9,652 bases of DNA from Lachnospiraceae bacterium (GTDB taxonomy: Bacteria; Bacillota; Clostridia; Lachnospirales; Lachnospiraceae): assembly GCA_024691145.1 (NCBI GenBank), contig JAILNW010000171.1, forward strand, positions 1 through 9,652, written 5' to 3'. The notes below the pieces were generated by a model that did not search any database, was not told the DNA's origin, and was given only the letters and a program-made list of their open reading frames with translations. This document shows positions 7,301-9,652 of this stretch, in pieces (the stretch's first letter is position 1; each line of letters opens with the position of its first letter). Both the position numbers and the translations under genes were made by a program.

Positions 7301-7505
7301 TGGTGTTCCTATGACTTTAGTTGATGAAGATACAAACTTATATGTTGCTACAATAACTCTTTTTGATGCAACTGATTTTGAGTGCGTATTTAACAATGTT
7401 AATATTGAAACTGGTGCATTTGAATATGATAACAATAACTACAAGAACTATTCATTAACAAGTGGAACAATAACTATTATGAATGGTGTAGTTACAACAG
7501 AATAA
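4317..7505 (+). CDS. Secreted GH13 subfamily 5 alpha-amylase with five starch-binding modules
   Basis: Endo-acting alpha-amylase (hydrolyses internal alpha-1,4 bonds of starch), 1062 residues, exported. A signal peptide covers about 1-36 (basic start, hydrophobic core 12-28). The catalytic barrel spans about 43-435 and begins MFQGFEW, as in Bacillus liquefying amylases. All GH13 motifs are present: region I DVVLNH at 138-143; region II GFRLDAVKH at 265-273 with nucleophile D269; region III VGEY with acid/base E299; region IV FVENHD with D364. The domain B segment (TIEAW, FDFEGR, HFDGVDWDQ, about 172-205) is typical of subfamily 5. A C-domain follows to about 510. Five repeated modules start near 534, 648, 753, 858 and 967, with signatures VYYY, HY, WTTVPG, CFNNGG and WDS; these resemble CBM25 (CBM26 is the alternative). 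Modules 4 and 5 have lost WTTVPG and are degenerate. No LPXTG, SLH or other anchor is visible. It has its own promoter, a strong ribosome binding site and a terminator. Confidence 0.96.
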   Translation: MKKLKGNKAVKIGLVAALLASVSAGALAIHGKTKAGASSKTNPTMFQGFEWGITSDGNHWNNLADTADELSTLGINSIWLPPAYKADNPANQGYSVYDIYDLGEFDQKGSVRTKYGTKEEYINLVNTMHKNGIAVLGDVVLNHMIGADYTEEVEAVPVDPDDRTKTIGEPVTIEAWTGFDFEGRNNKYSSFKWNKNHFDGVDWDQFTFSNDIFRFYNKTWDSTTSTELGSYDYLLGSDIDLENKEVIKELDNWAKWYVKTTNVDGFRLDAVKHMSASFYKTWLLRARKNTGKALYTVGEYYDYDVDHLLDYIKTTSNTTTLFDFPLQGNFFAASAGDYDMSTLFDGTLISKKPDYAVTFVENHDTQAYMASWFKPLAYTTILTRNTGVPCVFYADYYGSTNGAIASNKDLLNKLLAARQVAAYGKQKDYMDDEDIVGWTREGLYSYGNYGLAAVLSDGGAGTKNMCVGKVHKNEKWIDITGNCEDTVTIAKDGTADFPVNAKSCSVWVSTNAAKAIDKLVASAEEKAKFTPSCDNTVTIYYNTSWNKAYMHYQIDGGEWTTVPGEKLTNTNLEDYKVIKVDLGDKEYLRCCFNNGGSIWDSYDGSNYKFKAGIYTLSESVVNAGAPMGYDPNAPIVEEIDDIVVDDSQLTVYYYTTWETPYVHYSIGDGAWTTVPGVPMDATETKNLYTIALPMNSEDIATLCFNDGGDNWDSRYGLNYELSAGSYIVYDMEATPGTYEDAVERFSTPGNPAELTVYYYNKDWDSAYIHYQAGMQGWTTVPGVAMEKTDYEGLYKVTLDITDKDTVTCCFNNGGNDWDSNNGSNYSLTAGSYYIYGNNVFEGEYEDAVKYLSSIQPADLTVYYYNPSWDSVNMEYVRSFADYLNTPSVEMEKTDVKGLYKATVTITTVDNAAVSFVSENGDIDKNWFSSYSFTGYSLTAGTYLIAQNTVYEETEAEIKSRFAGKMNTATVYYYADSSWEDCNLQFGIGNKWNEYFGVPMTLVDEDTNLYVATITLFDATDFECVFNNVNIETGAFEYDNNNYKNYSLTSGTITIMNGVVTTE
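5916..7484 (+). repeat. Five tandem starch-binding modules in the amylase
   Basis: Five direct repeats of about 105-112 codons, starting near residues 534, 648, 753, 858 and 967. Each begins with a VYYY-type strand and, except for module 1, is preceded by a short linker, helical-looking in several (for example YEDAVERF and YEDAVKYL). Modules 1-3 share an identical 19-base stretch at 5991, 6327 and 6645. Module identity decays towards the C-terminus. Confidence 0.9.
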
Positions 7506-7529
7506 TATACTTTTAATGCCATAAAAAGC

Positions 7530-7570
7530 AAGTACCACATTTCACCTTGTGTGATATGTGGTACTTTTTT
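7530..7570. terminator. Shared terminator between amylase and convergent membrane-protein gene
   Basis: An 11-bp stem (AAGTACCACAT at 7530-7540 with ATGTGGTACTT at 7556-7566), extended inside by TCAC/GTGA, followed by six T (7565-7570) for the plus strand. On the minus strand the stem is followed by a T run one GC step away (complement of 7522-7527), so it probably ends both convergent transcripts. Confidence 0.87.
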
Positions 7571-7571
7571 A

Positions 7572-8636
7572 CTATTGATTGTTAATAATTTTATCTATTG
7601 TATCTGAATCATAATTATAATAATTATCCTCTACCATCCTTACAATATTATTAGTTAAATACATATCCTCCTGAAGATAGTCTATTAATTTGCAATAATT
7701 AACAGACATTGTTTCAATACAAAATGTACTCCTACTATCCAGCACATAATCATAATCCTCATCACTATTGAAACTGTAAAGCTGTTCGGTAATATAATCA
7801 CTTAAATTATATTCAAATCCAAGTGTTTCAGCATAAACTACACTATCGTCAGTCAATCCCTTATAGATTCTTTCATTTTTTCCATTAATAGTATCAATGC
7901 AGCTATCCATATAATAATAATTTACAAAATATAAAGCCTGTTCTTTATCTATATTATCCTGAAGATTTTGTTTGCATACGCTTTTAATTGCGTTATTTAA
8001 TAATCTTCTTTGTGCACCTGGATATTTTTTATATGGACTGTTCAGATTATCATTTATCATGTCATATATTCCGCTAACGTAATCATACTTGTTAAGATCT
8101 ATGTTGCATTCACCTGCTACCTCCATTAAATCACAATTATCTTGAAGTATAATAAGCAAAGTATTCTTTTCATTTAAATCAACCATCTTCCTGTTACTAT
8201 ATAAATTAAACAGCTTATAGTCATCTAGATAATAAGCTTCAAGAGCATTAATTATTTCTTCTTGATGTCCCAGATTCCATTTGGAATCAATATATAAAAG
8301 TTTATACATACTTCTCAAATCAAGCCACTCAGCATTTAAATCAAAGGCTGTAAAAAGTCTTGCTGAGTCATCCTTAATTTGTTCCTTAAAACCTTCATCG
8401 AATTCTGTTTTAAGTTTTTCCTTATTATCTTCAGTAGTAAATATTATGTCTGTAACCCTATAATAATAATTTATCCTGGAATATATTTTTGAATCATTTT
8501 CATTATATTCCATAAACTCTTCATATTGCTGATTATCATTTAATCTGTAAATTATAAAACCTGCCACCATAATAACAGTTATAATAGCAATACATATTAA
8601 AACTACCATGCAACGCTTCTTTCTTGATTCTTCCAT
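7572..8636 (-). CDS. Single-pass membrane protein of unknown function
   Basis: I do not recognise this 354-residue protein. The N-terminus is short and basic (EESRKKR), followed by one hydrophobic helix at about residues 9-30, so the remaining 320 residues are predicted to lie outside the membrane. There is no lipobox and no clear signal-peptidase site, so it probably stays anchored. The outer part is rich in Asp, Glu, Asn and Tyr, with several Tyr runs (for example YYY near 57-59), looks mainly helical, and contains scattered cysteines. No enzyme motif was seen. The start is supported by GGAGG 9 bases upstream and by the hydrophobic helix directly after it. It is convergent with the amylase gene, the two stops being 66 bases apart and sharing one terminator, so it is not in that operon. 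The coding evidence is the long uninterrupted frame and the ribosome binding site; function is open. Confidence 0.82.
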   Translation of the reverse strand: MEESRKKRCMVVLICIAIITVIMVAGFIIYRLNDNQQYEEFMEYNENDSKIYSRINYYYRVTDIIFTTEDNKEKLKTEFDEGFKEQIKDDSARLFTAFDLNAEWLDLRSMYKLLYIDSKWNLGHQEEIINALEAYYLDDYKLFNLYSNRKMVDLNEKNTLLIILQDNCDLMEVAGECNIDLNKYDYVSGIYDMINDNLNSPYKKYPGAQRRLLNNAIKSVCKQNLQDNIDKEQALYFVNYYYMDSCIDTINGKNERIYKGLTDDSVVYAETLGFEYNLSDYITEQLYSFNSDEDYDYVLDSRSTFCIETMSVNYCKLIDYLQEDMYLTNNIVRMVEDNYYNYDSDTIDKIINNQ

Positions 8637-8645
8637 ATCCAGTTA

Positions 8646-8650
8646 CCTCC
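8646..8650 (-). promoter_or_regulatory. Ribosome binding site of the minus-strand membrane-protein gene
   Basis: GGAGG on the minus strand, 9 bases before the ATG at 8636. It fixes the start codon. No convincing promoter was found in the AT-rich DNA beyond it. Confidence 0.8.
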
Positions 8651-8813
8651 AAGTAAACTTTTATCAATTGACTTTTCATATATATAATAATATCGTATTA
8701 TATCATTATATAAATTAACCTTACTGTCATTTTCTATTATCATTAAACATAGTACTCAATATTATTTGCAATTAACATAAACTAAAGAATTTATAAAGAT
8801 AATGAATTAAGAC

Positions 8814-8845
8814 AAAAAAATTAGAGGATATGTAAACATATCCTC
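8814..8845 (-). terminator. Terminator of the tRNA-Gly transcript
   Basis: A perfect 9-bp stem (GAGGATATG at 8824-8832 with CATATCCTC at 8837-8845), a 4-base loop and seven T on the minus strand (complement of 8814-8820). On the plus strand there is no T run, so it acts on minus-strand transcripts. Confidence 0.85.
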
Positions 8846-8869
8846 CAAGAGATGGCCAAAAAAATAAAA

Positions 8870-8941
8870 AGCACGAGACGGGATTCGAACCCGCGACCCT
8901 CGCCTTGGCAAGGCGATACTCCACCGCTGAGCCACTCGTGC
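8870..8941 (-). tRNA. tRNA-Gly (anticodon GCC)
   Basis: Read on the minus strand this folds as a complete cloverleaf: acceptor stem GCACGAG with CTCGTGC (7 bp), D arm GCTC/GAGT, anticodon stem TCGCC/GGCGA with loop TTGCCAA giving anticodon GCC, variable loop GGGTC, and T arm GCGGG-TTCGAAT-CCCGT. The discriminator base is T, as is usual for bacterial tRNA-Gly. The 3' CCA is not encoded and must be added after transcription; the acceptor stem runs directly into T-rich DNA. It has its own promoter (8960-8988) and terminator (8814-8845), so it is a single-gene unit. Confidence 0.97.
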
Positions 8942-8959
8942 ATCTCAATCACAAGATAT

Positions 8960-8988
8960 ATTGTAGCATACGAAAGTATTACTGTCAA
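8960..8988 (-). promoter_or_regulatory. Promoter of tRNA-Gly
   Basis: On the minus strand: TTGACA (8983-8988), 17 bases, TACAAT (8960-8965), with TG one base before the -10 box (extended -10). Transcription would start about 12 bases before the tRNA. This is the best promoter match in the window and fits a stable-RNA gene. Confidence 0.9.
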
Positions 8989-9008
8989 CTATGTATTTAT
9001 TTTTATAC

Positions 9009-9038
9009 AAAAGCCCCTTGAATTTCTTCAAGGGGCTT
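9009..9038 (-). terminator. Terminator of the DUF5057-like gene
   Basis: A perfect 12-bp stem (AAGCCCCTTGAA at 9011-9022 with TTCAAGGGGCTT at 9027-9038) and a 4-base loop, 8 bases after the stop at 9047. The T tail on the minus strand is short (TTTTG), but the stem is GC-rich and stable. Confidence 0.85.
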
Positions 9039-9046
9039 TATATACA

Positions 9047-9652
9047 TTAATTCAAATCGAATATACTTCTACGTATAATCTTTATTTTCTGAGAAATCGT
9101 ATCTACTGCTGGCTGTGCGAACAATGTAATCATTCTTGAATCATTGTTTAATCCCGTTGCCGGATCACACAGGAATTCAATAGGTACTTTAAGAGTGTAT
9201 GTGTAACCTTTGGCTACGCTATACTGGCTTCCTGATAACAAAATCTTATTTCCAGCTTCATCATACAGTTCAACCTGACCTGTTATGTCTGTATCTCCTT
9301 CTTTTACATAGAAGATAGAATTTTCATCTGAGTCAAGGTTACTATCATCTACGAAGAATTCAATATCTACTGACCTTGTACCTGCAACAGGAACACTTTC
9401 ATTATCTGCATCAAAGTAAGCATAAACAACAATTACCTTTTCGTTATTAATAATTGTCTGTCCAACACCATTCTCAATCTCGATACGTCCAGGATCCTTT
9501 TCAGGAACGTAAGCAGCTACGATTGTGTTTATGAAAAGCTTAACCTCATCATCATAATCCTTAAAGTTTCTATGTCCTGAACCAGTATACATAATGTTAC
9601 CAACACTATAAATATAATAGTTATTAACTACATCTCTAGGGCATTCCTTGTA
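9047..9652 (-). CDS. 3' part of a DUF5057-like surface protein gene (runs off right edge)
   Basis: The C-terminal 201 residues of a protein whose start lies beyond the window. An internal ATG at 9592 could be mistaken for the start, but the frame stays open to the last base and the upstream codons (ending NYYIYSVGNI) continue a plausible domain, so the gene is called as 5'-truncated. The segment YSVGNIMYTGSGH followed by EVKLFINTIVAAY recalls, from memory, the conserved end of DUF5057 proteins, which are large secreted or surface proteins of Firmicutes with no established role. The remaining 140 residues look beta-rich (many alternating Val/Tyr/Ile strands, Ig-like), ending IIRRSIFDLN without a sorting signal. 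A strong hairpin terminator follows 8 bases after the stop. That this is coding is nearly certain; the family name is only moderately sure. Confidence 0.8.
   Translation of the reverse strand, partial: YKECPRDVVNNYYIYSVGNIMYTGSGHRNFKDYDDEVKLFINTIVAAYVPEKDPGRIEIENGVGQTIINNEKVIVVYAYFDADNESVPVAGTRSVDIEFFVDDSNLDSDENSIFYVKEGDTDITGQVELYDEAGNKILLSGSQYSVAKGYTYTLKVPIEFLCDPATGLNNDSRMITLFAQPAVDTISQKIKIIRRSIFDLN

Noticed and set aside
8651..8813. Possible promoter or small gene in the AT-rich gap upstream of the minus-strand membrane-protein gene
   Set aside because: Several -10-like words are present but none has a -35 box at proper spacing, and no short frame has a ribosome binding site.
8852..9139. 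Plus-strand open frame of 95 codons reading RRDSNPRPSPWQGDTPPLSH
   Set aside because: This is the well-known spurious translation of a tRNA gene read in antisense. It overlaps the tRNA-Gly, its promoter and a terminator.
9590..9592. ATG as start of the right-edge gene
   Set aside because: The frame stays open to the window end and the upstream residues continue the same domain; no ribosome binding site precedes this ATG.
1..9652. CRISPR array, insertion sequence, phage or toxin-antitoxin system
   Set aside because: No regularly spaced direct repeats, transposase, integrase, inverted terminal repeats or small paired genes were seen. The only tandem repeats are coding ones.

Overview
The window is AT-rich, its genes have low-GC Gram-positive control signals (AGGAGG-type ribosome binding sites, sigma-A-like promoters, U-tailed hairpin terminators), and its proteins are surface or secreted carbohydrate-binding proteins. 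This fits a Lachnospiraceae-type gut or rumen Clostridium relative that degrades starch and other glycans. The species cannot be fixed from the sequence alone.

Positions 29-4122 (+ strand) hold three consecutive genes of one architecture. Each has a long Asn/Asp-rich, probably disordered N-terminal tail (cytoplasmic), one transmembrane helix, an extracellular low-complexity linker, and a C-terminal domain of about 100 residues resembling family 2 carbohydrate-binding modules (CBM2). The first two are close paralogues; the third is more divergent and has lost the tryptophans expected to bind glycan. A good promoter lies before gene 2, gene 3 follows 52 bases after gene 2, and a strong terminator ends the group.

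Positions 4198-7570 form a self-contained unit: promoter, leader of about 80 bases, strong ribosome binding site, a 1062-residue secreted alpha-amylase, and a terminator. The enzyme is a GH13 subfamily 5 (liquefying, Bacillus-type) amylase with all catalytic residues, followed by five tandem starch-binding modules of CBM25/26 type. Modules 1-3 are canonical and 4-5 are degenerate. It carries no visible wall anchor.

Positions 7572-9652 are on the minus strand: an unrecognised single-pass membrane protein converging on the amylase, a tRNA-Gly(GCC) with its own promoter and terminator, and the 3' part of a gene running off the right edge that resembles a DUF5057-type surface protein. No gene-free gap exceeds about 235 bases. 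The largest (8637-8869) holds only the ribosome binding site of the minus-strand gene, AT-rich DNA and the tRNA terminator.

Taken together the left two thirds look like a glycan-attachment and starch-degradation locus. The amylase digests extracellular starch, and the three membrane-tethered proteins may hold the cell to polysaccharide or to other surface components. That functional link is inferred from proximity only. The most unusual element is the tandem trio of membrane-anchored CBM2-like proteins with long cytoplasmic tails.
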